Positions 21,919-33,910 of a stretch of 64,000 nt of DNA are shown one piece after another; position 1 is the first letter of the stretch; the number at the start of each line of letters is the position of its first letter. The notes beneath the pieces are model-generated. The model did no database searches. It was given only the letters and a program-made list of their open reading frames with translations, and was not told where the DNA came from. The stretch lies in contig JAEVHH010000002.1 in the NCBI GenBank assembly GCA_017607445.1, positions 186,001 to 250,000 of the forward strand, given 5' to 3'. The translations under genes were made by a program, and so were the position numbers. This stretch comes from Histoplasma ohiense (Eukaryota; Ascomycota; Eurotiomycetes; Onygenales; Ajellomycetaceae).

Positions 21919-22785
21919 ATGCTAGTTTAAGTCTCTCAATCAACTCTAGACCTTTTTCATGACCCACGAGCAAGGTTATTGTGATGTCCTGGTTTCGGTT
22001 TTCAGGGACTAAGACATTCAAGCAATCTGTTGTTTTTCTGGCCGTTCCTCCTACCGCCCGCTCCCATATCCACTGGTTACTGTTTTGGACTGCGACAAAG
22101 AGGAGGTCGCCGATCTGTGGCATTTCGCTGACTCGTGCTGCAGAACATCTATAATCAATCTCTATATAGACATCATTAGCAACATCCGGAATAGAGTGAA
22201 GAGCTTTCACATACGCCTATCTGTTTGTTGGATTGAAAGCTGCTCAGTTCGAGGAGATGGATCTGCTGCATTTATGTCAACCCTCATGAATATCTAGTAG
22301 CAGAGAGGTATATGCCTACCTTGATGTGTCTCCTGTGGGTTCTGTTCATGATACTCGGGAGAGCCCATCAACGCAGCTTGAGAGCCTGTCTCAATTTGTG
22401 GATGGGGTGCAGAGTCGTCGCTGTTAAAATACTGATTCGCAAGTCGGTGCAAGACAGAATTGTCGAGTCCAGCCACATCTTTTATCACATACGGCAAGTT
22501 AAGCCTCACATCCTCCTTCGCAATGGAAATCACAGATAATCCAAGCCCAACAACACAGAGGATAACCATGGAAGCGCCGTTGACCTGCAGGACTTTCTGT
22601 AGAAACTCCAGATAAATTTTTCGACGCTTTGCCCCCTTGCCATCTGTGAGTTTCCCACTTCGTAATAGGTCAAGAGCCTCCTCAATTCGCTTTGCTTCAG
22701 GGATTTTGACACCGTTGCGACGTTGAATTTTTCTCGACGCATTGGCAAGAGAGGAGATAGCACCATCAATCGACAAAGGAGCCAT
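21911..22785 (-). CDS. orphan membrane protein with C-terminal domain
   Basis: The ATG at 22785 opens a 163-codon frame (22294-22785) with a basic helix (IQRRNGVKIPEAKRIEEAL) and one probable transmembrane helix (GASMVILCVVGLGLSVISIA). A second frame (21911-22210) supplies a globular C-terminus (ALHSIPDVANDVYIEIDYRC, then GLELIERLKLASM). A donor GTAGGC (just after 22320) with an acceptor near 22204 joins them in phase, though two smaller introns are possible. The order helix-TM-globular suggests a membrane-anchored protein. No family recognised. A degenerate inverted copy of the N-terminal helix lies ~350 bp upstream on the other strand. Confidence 0.5.
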
Positions 22786-23082
22786 ATATTAGTCGGTGTG
22801 AGTTGGATAATGCGTCAAGAAAGGGTCGAAAAGAAGCTGAAAATGAGTCAAAAAAGAGGCCGAGTGTGGTAGGCGAGAAATGTTAACGCATGGAAATTCC
22901 CCGCACCTGGGCTGTCAAGTGACCAGATGCGGCAGCTGCTGGCCTCTCATGCCGATATTTGTCATATTTATGTCAAATAAAAAGAGTTGAAAATACACGA
23001 AAATATCAGCATATAGATAATGAACAATACTCAGAAGTAGCAGTGTCCTTCCGGACCTGCTTACAGCATGATTTGGCAACTA
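22786..23082. other. upstream region of the 22785 gene
   Basis: The likely promoter region. No gene seen. Confidence 0.4.
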
Positions 23083-23224
23083 AACAGCCTACTTGTCCTT
23101 GTTGCTATGCAGAGTGCGCTCGATCCGCCGAGTGACGCGTCGAATGCGATTCAACGTCGCAATGGTGTTAAAGGCAAGGAAACAAATCGAATAAGAGAAG
23201 CCGCCGCCTTGCGAAGGCTGGGGT
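23083..23224 (+). pseudogene. inverted degenerate duplicate of the 22785 gene's N-terminus
   Basis: The reading SALDPPSDASNAIQRRNGVK, followed by a RIREAAALRRLG stretch, aligns with the N-terminal basic helix of the - strand gene starting at 22785. A GCGTCGA then ATTCAACGTCGCAA core is shared at the DNA level. It lacks the transmembrane and C-terminal parts. The frame continues to 23256 without resemblance. CpG is retained, so this is an old truncated duplicate and not a hypermutated one. Confidence 0.55.
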
Positions 23225-23811
23225 GTCCATCGGAAATATTTTTAATACAAATTTAGACTACATCAGCAAAATTTTCGAATCAGAGTCATCAAAATATTAC
23301 CGAAAAAGTGTCGAAATATTGACAAAAAATTTAAACTATATTTAAAAGATTCTGCGGTATCGGGAACAATACCGCTTTCGCCAACACGGACACTGCCTTT
23401 ACAAGTCAACCTTTCTGGCCGACTGTTCGCCAATGGGGTGCGGCACAGCTTCAATCCGTTGTCATAGCTTTCGGCGCCTTACATGGCAACGACAACGTCT
23501 TTTCTCAATTGATGGTCTAATTTCATGCACAGTGAGCCGTGGAGCTCACGATGATGAGCCTGCATGCTTTGTGTCCAAACCAGGGGTCTAGATGGGTGTG
23601 GATTCGCTACGCAGAGCAGAATACGGCAGGCTTTCTCCGACAGCCTCTCGGATCGACATCGCGTCGACAAGGTCGAGACCATGTGTCCTGCGGTACAGTT
23701 TCATGCATCCCTAAAATGGGAGAGCAACGGCCATCTCCTCCCGTGTCCACATGGTCCAGCGGAAGGGGAAGACGACGAAAGAATAGGTGCCAGGAGTGTT
23801 GACAGAATGGC
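23225..23811. other. intergenic, promoter of the AAA ATPase remnant
   Basis: CpG-normal DNA without a recognised gene. Overlapping frames on both strands at 23539-23900 appear to be composition effects. The region ends at a TATA box. Confidence 0.4.
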
Positions 23812-23818
23812 ATATAAG
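23812..23818 (+). promoter_or_regulatory. TATA box of the AAA ATPase remnant
   Basis: ATATAAG about 100 bp before the ATG at 23918, in CpG-normal DNA. The promoter has escaped the hypermutation that ruins the gene body. Confidence 0.5.
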
Positions 23819-23917
23819 GAGGCACGATTCCCTCCGAAATCCTGAGGCAATCAAGAAAACCGAGCAAAACTATTTCCCTATTCCAATCCCCGCGAGCCAT
23901 TACACGTTTTCGCTACA

Positions 23918-26430
23918 ATGTCCAAAACCACAAAGTCTAACGGCATCAAAGCTCCTCCCTCTTCACCCCTTCACCCCCAAACACCTCCAGGTAGCCGTAG
24001 CCACGCAAACCCTCTGCAGCCCATTACTATGGAACAGCTGCGAGAACTTTTCATGGATGTTCTTCATCAAGCCAAGCAGTCATCAGATTCTACCAAACCA
24101 GAGGCAAACAAGAACAAAGAAGACAATGAGAGGAAAGCTTGAGCATCAAAACTCAAATATAAGAAGGTCCACAAAGTGTACATCCCATCATTCAGTGTCT
24201 TCATTTCTTTTATGCTCACTGACAGCTAAGTGGGATAAGAATAAGTTCAAGTATAAGATTGTGAACTCTGTGAGAGAGGACAAGACAATTGATGATCTTG
24301 ATCAGTATATATTTATTGTTCAGAACCAGCTTGATAAGAAATATATTCTCAACTCTCACACTTGATTACTAACAGTATATCAGACAGAATAATCAAGAAA
24401 ACTAAAATCTTTGTTGATATTAAGTCAGAGACATTGCTTGATGTGCTGTGAGAAATTGTGAAAAATGTCAGAGCTATCAGTTTGTGTGAGAATAAGTCTT
24501 CAGTATTGTTTCACTCTTCTATTCAATTTCATTGAAGTAATTATTAACTCAGTATCAGATTGAGCAGAACTTTCTATACAACTTTCTTCTCAATTTCAAG
24601 AAATATATTATCAAGAAAAGATGAAATTATGCAGATTCACATTCAAAGTATATAAATCTGCTCATCAGATATATCAAAAAAACTTATATCTTCACAATTC
24701 AGAGTCTTTCATCACTTCTGAAAAAGAGAGAGATCACATACAATCTGCTCTGAACTATTTTCAAGTCAGAGATTTTTGTATATAGTATCTGTCTGAGAAC
24801 TGACAAGCTGTGATGTGTTATATTCAATACTGAAGAAGAGAAAACAAAAATGAATAGAATCAAATACTTCAGTTTAGATTGTTACTATCTGAACTTTGAC
24901 AGTGAGATATTCAGTGAAGTCAGTACTCAGCTGAAGGTTGCTGAATTTCACAGACTCAGACTTATTCACACTCTCAAGATCTTTTCTCTTAATCACCACC
25001 TCAATAAATCAGATGTCATGATGTCTATCATCAACTTCAGTTGAAAATTTTGCAGCTTGAAAAGCCAGCACATTCATCACTGCTGTGGCTGTGCTTTTTT
25101 CAAAATGCAGAGAGAAATCATTCAGATCTGTATCAACAGTCATATCATAATCAATTCAGCCTTCTTTCATCAGATGAATCTGAACTACATCAGATCACAG
25201 ATCAATCAGTGAAATGACTTCTATATAAATAATGATGATATCATCCACATTAATATTTCGGTGTTTTTTGACAATCAGAACCAGCGGATGAGAGAGCAGA
25301 TGAAAAGCAATGAAATGAATTCATTTAAAATGAAGAATGTTGACTTTCTTATTTGCTGTTCAATGGTTTTAGAGTTCTGTTTCAATAAGAACATCTGAAG
25401 TAAGTGAAACTGACTTTCAACTGATGTTCTTACTAATCTTTAATTTCAGTGGAGTTTGCTGTCATCAATCTCGATCAAGTCAAATGAGCATCCACACTCT
25501 TCAAAAACCTCAAGATTTCAAGCCAGCAAAGGGACATACTCTTAGCTCTAGCAAGGACTCAATTAGATCTGATGTCTAGCATTCTCTTTGATGACTTTGT
25601 TACTGGCAAAGAGTGTGGCCTCAATGTGCTTCTATAGTAAGTGCCTGCATTCTGACTTAGTGAATGAAGCACTCTGACTTTAATGTCAGTGGACATTCAG
25701 ATCTCAGAAAGACTTTCATCACAGAGGCATTGACAGAGCACTTACAGCACTCTCTTTACAAAGTATATCTCTAATTCATCTGAGTAAGAGTCAAAGATTA
25801 ATGTTACATTTTAGATATCTGCAGATGAATTAATCAGAGATAGATGCTTGAAGAATTCTGTTTCCAATATATTTAAGACTGCTAGTCATTTCAATGCTAT
25901 ACTTCTTGTGAATGAAGCTGATATCTTTTTGCATAAATGCTCTGTCAGTGGAGTTCACAATCATTCTGTGACAGTCTTTCTCCACAAACTTGAATATTTT
26001 GAGGGAGTTTTGTTTCTCACTACAAATCATGTCAATGAGTTTGATGATGCTATTCTGAGCAGAATCCATTATAAGCTGAAGTATGAGATTTTGAACTGAG
26101 AATTTCAGAGAGATGTCTGGAGGAGTTTTCTTTCAAAGTCATGCACACATAAGAGAAGCCCACAGCTGTTCAGTGATGAACTGTATAAATTGAAGGGTTT
26201 GAACCTCAGTGTCTGAGAGATATGTGATGGAACACCCATCATTCATATCTCATCTCTAATCATATATTCATCTTCAGATCAGAAATCTGATTATGATCAT
26301 TCATGCACTTGCCACTGTTGATAAAGATCATGTGTCTTACACTCATCTGAAGCAGGCTGCAGAATTGAATGAGGAATTCACCCACACATTCAATCACACA
26401 GAGTATCTCAAGACCATGTACAATTAGAAT
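23918..26430 (+). pseudogene. AAA-family ATPase (large fungal, DUF7025-like N-region), hypermutated
   Basis: ATG 23918 and about 40 codons with normal CpG are followed by CpG-free DNA with many TGA stops. In order it reads YKIVNSVREDKTIDDLDQYI (24250-24320), IKYFSLDCYYLNFDSEIF (24856-24910), FFDNQNQRM, LLALARTQLDLM (25550), a P-loop region at ~25690, VNEADIFL (25908) and GVLFLTTNHVNEFDDAILSR (26008-26060). This matches the large cytosolic fungal AAA proteins that have a long N-terminal region and one AAA module. Introns are recognisable (for example GTAAGT...GTCAG before the P-loop). The Walker A now reads GHSDLRKT and the Walker B Asp is Asn, so activity would be lost even without the stops. 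Confidence 0.75.
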
Positions 26431-27095
26431 ATCATGATCTCAGAAGTATGTAATCCACTTCTTGATCTTATTTGATATGAATGGGCAAGTGGTGAGATTC
26501 TCTAGTGTGTGGTTTAATCTAATCCTTCTTCTACTCTAGCTACCATGTTTGTCCCATGTTCATGGAGGTTGTTTGTGGGTGAGAAATTGATCTATTAGTT
26601 TGCTCTGTTCTATCTCTCAGTAATTATGTCCGATGACAGTTTTATGTTTATAATGAAATGTTTGATGTGAATGGTCAATCTGGGAGACCCTCTGATGTTT
26701 TGCTTGACAAGATGTTAATTCAGAGTCTACCTTCTCAGCAGGCGGACTGGGACAGATTTCTGCACATCCTCCCCAGCTCTCATGTTTGTGAAGGTCATTC
26801 ATCAGATATTCTACCTGTGAGAACTAATGTGCTTTGTTCTTTCTTTCTTCTTCATGTTTCTCTATCAGTAATTGTATCTGATGACAACACTGCTTGTTAT
26901 AACACTGAATCTCGATGAGATCCGCCTTGTTTGGTTTTCTGTCGTGATTCAATAATTGATGGAAGTTAGTCAAATTTTGTAAACCATCTCTAGCCATACA
27001 TCAACTGGAAGCCTGGAGGGCGGTGCGGTTTCTCACGATCGCTCCAAATCCGTCTTCAGGGGGGAACATTAGCATAGACCAGAGGGTCTGAGGCA
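26431..27095. other. low-CpG then CpG-normal spacer
   Basis: The first half is hypermutated and contains two related stretches (around 26580-26640 and 26815-26890), each a GTGAGAA...TCAG intron-like run followed by TAATT and GATGACA. CpG returns at about 26920-27060, upstream of a TATA box. No gene named. Confidence 0.35.
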
Positions 27096-27101
27096 TATAA
27101 A
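27096..27101 (+). promoter_or_regulatory. TATA box of the 27201 gene remnant
   Basis: TATAAA lies 105 bp before an ATG, followed by a CT-rich leader. CpG is intact from here to about 27255. Confidence 0.5.
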
Positions 27102-27200
27102 GCCAACCCTCTTCCCACTTTGCTTCCATCACTCCATCTTCCCTTTTCTCCTCACAAAGGCCACCCAGCTTTGCAAACCATCCGACGCTACACCTCCATC

Positions 27201-27362
27201 ATGAGGACTCAGACAGCTCAAACTCGTAAGATCAAGGGGTCAGAGGCCGGCCCAGTGGAGCAGAGGCAGAAATTATTCCTGCAATGTAGAAGAGCCATGA
27301 AAAGCCATATTCTGGGCATTCAGATGGCTTCATTTCTGAAACTTTCAAACTACATTTTCTAG
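27201..27362 (+). pseudogene. first exon of an unrecognised hypermutated gene
   Basis: An ATG behind a good fungal promoter opens a 53-codon frame (MRTQTAQTRKIKGSEAGPVE...). The first ~50 bp after the ATG keep CpG; after that CpG vanishes. The body downstream (to ~28 kb) is unreadable. A related segment with the same CAGATGG-TTTCATTTCTGAAACTTT pattern occurs near 28760, so this belongs to a small local duplicate family. No domain recognised. Confidence 0.4.
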
Positions 27363-27363
27363 A

Positions 27364-29561
27364 TTGTTGAAATTTCCTTTGTTTGTGGTCTTTTATATAT
27401 TTCATCTCTTGCTAGACTTCTTTCTGACAGTCACATCTTTTTGACAGTAGCTTCTTCTAAGTCATTAGCAGGCGCTCCTCTCTTTCTAATAATAAGACTA
27501 TTCTATAAGAAGTGAAAACAGAATTAAATTTGTTCTAAAATTAGATATGTTCAAAAATAAGCATCTTTTCTTTCTGAACTGCAAAAAGTTGCAGGCTGTC
27601 ATCTAATCTGATGTCAATAATTTTCAGACATCTTGTAAATTGAGAGGGGGTAGTGATATGTCTGTTGTAGATCAGTAAAAGTACTTAAACTGAATTCAAG
27701 AGTCATACAATTTGCTCCACTGATGATGACAGATTTTCATTTATGTATAGAGTGAGGTATTGATTGTTTATATAGATGATGATATAGACATCAGTACTGC
27801 ATTTATCACTGTACTCTACACTTTTTCTGAAGAGAGTCTCTCTTCATCTACATCTCTTTTTAGATGATGTTTGATAATCTTTATATATTTTGTGAACTGT
27901 ATGAGAATAGTGTTTCTTCTGTTCATTGTCAGTTGTGAATGAAGCTTTCAGACTAAAATTGAAGCTGTACAATCTGTTCTTCTGAAGATGATTATGTATC
28001 ACTTGAATCAGTGTTCAAAATAAAGTATTGACTGTGAATATCAATTAGAATATAAATCTGTGTCTTGTTCTCATCTGTGTATTCAATAATTTTATGAAAG
28101 AGACATTGTCTCTGCTGATGTCTTCTCTGAACATTGATCTGGTGTGGTGGTAATCATTTTCAATTATGATGTGACATTCAGACTCTGGCATTTGCTGTAG
28201 AATCTGCTGAGAAAGTGAGTTCAATCAGACCTTGAAGTGAATGTGGTTGATTATCTTCAAGTGTCAGCTGTGGCCATTTCATATTGACTATCAAGAGAGA
28301 ACAGAAGATCAGAAGAATGCAGGTATACAGAGATATGTGTTCAAACTGAAGAGTATCCACAAGGAAGGCTTTGCTCACCCGCAAGCAAAGCGCATGGTAT
28401 TTATATGGCTTGAGAGGAGTAGAAAAAGTGCAGATGTGTGCTTAAAATAGAGTGCACAAAACACAACCATTGCAAGCTCAAAAGTATTTCCCCTCTCAGG
28501 TCTAGAAGCAGAATATAATCATGGTCATGTTCCTTGAAACTGTGGTTCCATCTATACCAACTTCTCCTCATCAGCCATCTGCCACCATGTCAAATTTTTT
28601 CCCCTGTATAATCCCAGAGCACCATAGACATGGAATAAGGAAACTGTGTGCAAAAAGAATGGCTGTATGTGACAGTTCAAGTGCAAGATCAACCTAGCTG
28701 TGATGGTGGCTGAAGCTGGTTGTCACTGCAATTGATGGGTCCACAGCAGCTATTTTGAGCAGATGGTTTCATTTCTGAAACTTTAAAACTTTTAAAAAGT
28801 CTTTTGAACTTCTGAATTTCTGAATTTCTTCACTTCTACATTTTTGGTCCTTTTACATACTTACATTCTTTACTAGTCACCGCGTTTAGCAGTCGCTCCC
28901 CTTTTCTGTCAGCATAGCCTTCATTATGATTACAAAGCGCAATTCGAACACGCTCCCGTTTCTTTTAGTAGCATAACATGATAAATCAAGGTTAATGGCA
29001 CAGAATAATTAATACTATCTGAATCTGTCTCAATATGAATCCAGAGTGAACTCAGAGAATTTTCTAGATGACTCATGTGCTTTTGAGGTATGTAGTAGAG
29101 TGATCAGATTACACTTTCAATCACAGAGTTAAAAAAATGATGCTCATTGGAAATATTCAAGGAGGCTCTGTGTCAAGAGGATGAATTCAAAAACAGCTCA
29201 TACAACACCAGCATTCTTCATTGAAGTTTCACAAGTTTTTTTAATTGTGAACTGTAAACACTCTTCTTTTTCTCTCTGCTCTGTGATCTTGTGTGCTCTG
29301 TCATCTTGTGATCCTCTACTCTTCACATCTGCTCAACTATAGTACTTTGTGGACTTTTACTTTTTGTAGTTCTTTTTATTTCTTGCAAAAGATTTTTTGT
29401 GTTTTCATACAGTATGAATATTTTGTTGATTACATTTCAGATGAGTTGAACAATTTTTTGTTGCAGATTACATCACTTATATACATTGTATAGAATAGAG
29501 AAAATATGAAGAAATTCACTATAATAGTAACACATTTAGAAGTGAGTTCTCAACCTCTGAT
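27364..29561. other. hypermutated block with CpG-normal islands
   Basis: Mostly CpG-free. Short CpG-containing islands occur at 27470-27480, 28375-28395 and 28878-28970. A possible gene start (ATG at 28586, in a GCCACCATGTC context) encodes a short basic peptide. No intact gene. It includes the 28099-28211 copy listed separately. Confidence 0.4.
28099..28211 (-). repeat. CpG-mutated copy of 6569-6680
   Basis: The two stretches align over about 110 bp. Shared anchors include CATCTTCTCTGAACATTG/GTCTTCTCTGAACATTG and GGTCTGGTGTGG/GATCTGGTGTGG. Where the 6.6-kb copy has CG (GGCGGT, ATCGTT, GACGTGG, TTCCGGCA) this copy has TG or CA. It gives a direct view of the mutation spectrum inside this window. 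The coding sense is -. Confidence 0.8.
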
Positions 29562-30434
29562 ATGATAGACATGACTGATGAACAGATCATTTCACACATA
29601 TATAATACACTACAGCTTCTTGAACAACTCAGAACAGCAGAGGCTGCAGAACTTTTGAACAGAATAAAAATCAGCAAATCAAATCCTCTCTCATTTATAT
29701 TTCAGAGTCATAATGATTCAGATTCCCAAACAAACACCCACTTTGATCAGAAGTTGCCAGTGCAACTGTCTTTGACCACAAGTCTCAATGACTATCTTCT
29801 CTGATTCATTATCTCATTGAATAAACTGTCTGTTGACACAATTGATTCTGTTTTATTGAGCATATCAGAAGTCAGAAATACTCCACATTCAAATCACAGT
29901 TCTTCTATCATGATCAATACAAATATGTCTGTATCAGAAGCTGAAAGTACCTTATTTGTATCTCTCATCAATTCTATTATTGCGGGGTCAAGAGGGCTCT
30001 GTGGAGAACAAGCATCTTTCAATGCTGATGAAGATACTGACTTTTTCTCAACTACATTGAAAGTTTCTTCAAATGAAAATCTACAATCAGTGAGCAGTAA
30101 TGAACTAGTTACAGACTTTTCTATATCATCATCTGATTCTCCTTCACCTGCTACACAGATTTCTAAGAAGAATAATCATTGTAGATTGAGATCAACACAA
30201 TCTAAGATCATCAAGATGACACATATCAATATGAAAAATTCTTTAACAAAGTGTAGCCAGATGAGCAAACAGTCAGAGTCTGTTGAACTTGAGAAATTGA
30301 ATGTAATGACTAGTTCATCTCTAGCAATGAATGCTCTTTACAGACTTTCTGATTCAGATCTTCAACAGACTCTGAAACTCAGTGAAGAGCTTATCAGAGA
30401 TGATTTGACTGACTATCAGAGCTTCTGTATATAG
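29562..30434 (+). pseudogene. hypermutated gene remnant, unrecognised
   Basis: Two open stretches in different phases (29562-29804 and 29817-30434) encode hydrophilic, Ser-rich sequence with helical ends (LLEQLRTAEAAELLNRIKIS; LSDSDLQQTLKLSEELIRDD). Few stops remain, so this is the most readable part of the block. A CpG island-like GCGGGG at 29983 is the only CG. I recognise no family. Confidence 0.35.
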
Positions 30435-31129
30435 CAGAAGAATGACTTTTGATCTGAGAATGCTTTCAATCTTTCTATTTTGACAGATTTCTCAGCTGAG
30501 AAGAAGTTTTGTCATGTCTTTCACTATACTAATACACTGATAAACTGAAGTTCAGATCAGAAATTACAGCTTCATATCTCATATATCATATTATATCTTT
30601 TCTTCAAGTCTCTCACACAGGAAAAGTGAAGTGGCATACATTTCAGAAGACTGAAGAATCATAACCAGCATTGTGCTGCAATTCTCTCTGCTGATTATCT
30701 GCTGAGACACTCATATTCAGACAAGTGAGACTTGATGAATGACTAGATGAAGCAGGCACTTCAGAGGCAATTCTATAAACAAAAAAGACAAAGTAGTTGA
30801 TGTTGATGAATAGTAGATGTATTGAATCTTGAGATCTTTCTTATCTGTGAGAATACTCTGACTAGAGTCATGTAAGTTATTTATATCATCTGTTTTGATG
30901 TCTTCATATTGAAGGCTCATCTACTCTGTACAGCAAAAATCACAGTAAATATTCTCTCTCAAAGCTTGATGCTGTTATCAACTATATTGTTAACATTCAT
31001 TCTGATGTGATATGTTTTTATCATGAGTTTGATGTCATGATGAAACAGATTTTGCTGGGAGAAATCATCACTGTTCAGTTCACAAGACAGATTATCAATG
31101 ATAGAATCTATTGAATGACTGTGACTAAG

Positions 31130-31527
31130 CTAATCTCTCAGTAAGCTGAAGAGAACTGACAGCAAATTGATCTCATCTCTGTTTCTTAGAAATTTATCAA
31201 AGAATTTGTCACTGATTATCTGTAGTCTTCTACAAACAAGGTTGCAGACAGCTTTGTAGTATGTAATGATGTCAAATAAGCTTAGAAGTATGAATTTCTG
31301 TCGACTTTTAGATATTCTTGCATTGTCTTCATTCATCTTTTAGCAGAATTTAATGATTCTTCTGTGTGCAGGCTATGCCTTTCTGCGGTTATAATGACAC
31401 TTACTATAGCTTTATCTAGTGATGAAAAATGATTATTTGAATTGCCAAGTTTGTTAAAACTACTTGTAAAGTACTGATTGTCTTCATAAAATAAGAAGAT
31501 AGATATCTTTGCAGTGACAATCATCAA
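31130..31527 (-). pseudogene. hypermutated - strand coding remnant
   Basis: Two adjacent frames (31333-31527 and 31130-31336) are nearly contiguous and read as one helical protein segment (for example KFILLSLFDIITYYKAVCNL, then FFDKFLRNRDEINLL). Composition alone could produce this, so confidence is low. Family unknown. Confidence 0.25.
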
Positions 31528-31992
31528 GAATACTTTTCAAAAGTGTACTTCTGTTGAATGTCATTTGAATGTTTTTGCTTCAGCATGCTTGAGCCATGAT
31601 TTGCAATCTGAATCATTTGGAACTTTTAAAACTTTTCTAATATTTGAGGCTCTGCACAAATTTTCCATACATGGTACATACCTTCAATAGTTTTAAAGCT
31701 CCAGCTCATAGATCATGTGAGATAGAGAATAGAATATATACAAAATGAGTGACAACATCTTCAAACTGCTGGTGGTGAATGATAGCACTGTATTGAAGCC
31801 AATTGCTATGTGAAGTTAGTTTCAGATATCTTTGAACTTGAATTTTTTTGACTTTTTGAATTTTTGACTTTCTTTTCTTCTACATTTTTATCATAGAGGT
31901 GAAAGGAATAATCTGCTTATTTTTGATTTTACATTGTCAACATCATACTATATCTGAAGACGGTCTCTCTCCGTTCTGTTTTGTCGAGACTG

Positions 31993-32013
31993 TATATATA
32001 TATATATATATAT
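31993..32013. repeat. (TA)n microsatellite
   Basis: About ten TA dinucleotides in a row. Confidence 0.9.
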
Positions 32014-33213
32014 GGTTTTTTATTCTGTGGTAGAATGAAGTCAATTGAAATGAGTCATCTGAAAGCTGATGTAAGGCTTCTGATGTCTTGAGTCGATTTT
32101 CTATGTGCAGTCGCAGGTACTGCTATCAGATATTTAAAACACATTTTTTATCTCAATTACATCTAGTTTTCTTCTGTCTTTCTCACTTCTTCTCTTTCCC
32201 TCTCTCAATTTCCTCTTCTCTTACTGCTTTCATTATCATTGACTGATTTGAGACTATGAATACTGTCACTATATATTCTGTTGTTGCAGATGGTATTCTT
32301 GTAACTCTCACTCTAATTCATATAATATATTCTCTCAAGAGTTGAATCAACATCATTTCTATGCTGATTTTGAAGTATCTTATCTATTCATATTTTATTA
32401 AATATCACTGACTCTTTGATCTGTGGATATGTGTCAATGTTCTTCTATATATCATGTATGGAGTTGTTATTATCTTCTTCATTGCATTTTGAGTTTCATC
32501 AGTAAGCAAGGCTGCTTGATGAGCTGAAACACTATCACTTATCAATATGAAGATTATCTTTATTGCAACTCATTTGAGCTTCTCTGCAGATGATTTTGAT
32601 ATTTCTTTAAAGATTTACTGATGAATTCATTGCACTGCAGAGTGGACAGCAGATGTACTTTTAACTTTTCACATCATTTTTCATACTCTGATTCAATGAG
32701 CTGAACTCTCTTTTCACAATCACAGCAATCTCTTTGGCTTTATTGTACAGAGATGTTATCAACTATTGAGAATTGTTGACTGATAGTTCACAGAATACTG
32801 TGTCATTGATATTTCTTTTATTGTTTTCTCTTCTGTTCTTTCACTGACTTGTGTATGAGATATTTCTTCAGACTCATCAGAGTCTTGCAGCAGTCTCTGT
32901 TTATACTACTTGATATCATCTGCTATCTGATTCTATTTTCTCAAGAATCTATATCTATACATTGCTGAGTATTCTGTCACTGACAACTCTTCTACAGTTC
33001 TTGATTTTTCTATATTGTAATCAGATTCTTTCATTGCAATCCTCTCTCTGAGTGTTGATTACATGTGAGAAAGATGACCCCTCTGATAAAGATGCTCAAG
33101 TTGAAGAGAAGCTCATTAAAATTTATATGACACTCTTACAGTCATTTAAAATGAAGACTGATCAGTATATCAATCTGTGAATACTGTCAGTGAGTTTGAG
33201 TTTGACATTCTGA

Positions 33214-33910
33214 ATGCAAATTCATTCTTTCATGGTTACATCATGGTCTCTGAGTAAGCAGAACATGTTGAAACTCTTTATACAGATTCACTACAGTCTC
33301 ATAGCAAAGTTGCAGATTCAAGCAACTGTGAATGAATTCACTTCTTTCTCTGTTTTTATCAGTGATTCTCACAGACTCAGCAAATCTGTCAGTCAGTATA
33401 AGACTGTTCTAGCAATTGTCAGTGACTTCAGTATAGCAGATATTCTCTTTTATCTCAAGCAGCTTCTTTATAGATATAATACATTCACTTCATTGATTCA
33501 TCACATACATCTTATGTGACAGATGAAGACATTGAGTGAGTCAATATTTTTCTTTGAGAAGATATAAAACAAGTTAAAATGATCAGATATTGCTATTGCA
33601 GCTCAGCTCTTGCTCAACAGTCTTTTGATCAATGATATTCTTGATAACAGCTATATATGTTAAATAATCATGAATTCAAATGATATAAAACTAACAAGAG
33701 TAGATTCTTGAGATGTCTTTCTACATAAAATTCAGCATCAAAGTAGAAGATGAAAAGTCTTTCAGAAAGCACAAGTGTGCAATGTTCTATCACAATCAAT
33801 CAAATTATAAAGAGATCATATCATCAGAAGTTTTCAGTGACTACATTCTCAGACTTTTCAATATTCACAAAGAGTGTGGCAGATTATTTGTGATGAATAA
33901 GGTTTTTTGA
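33214..33910 (+). pseudogene. hypermutated + strand coding remnant
   Basis: Open stretches at 33214-33519 and 33713-33910, with a readable but broken piece between them. Regular amphipathic segments suggest former coding sequence. No motif I recognise. It lies within 0.5 kb of the TE-A insertion point but is not visibly continued on the other side. Confidence 0.25.
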
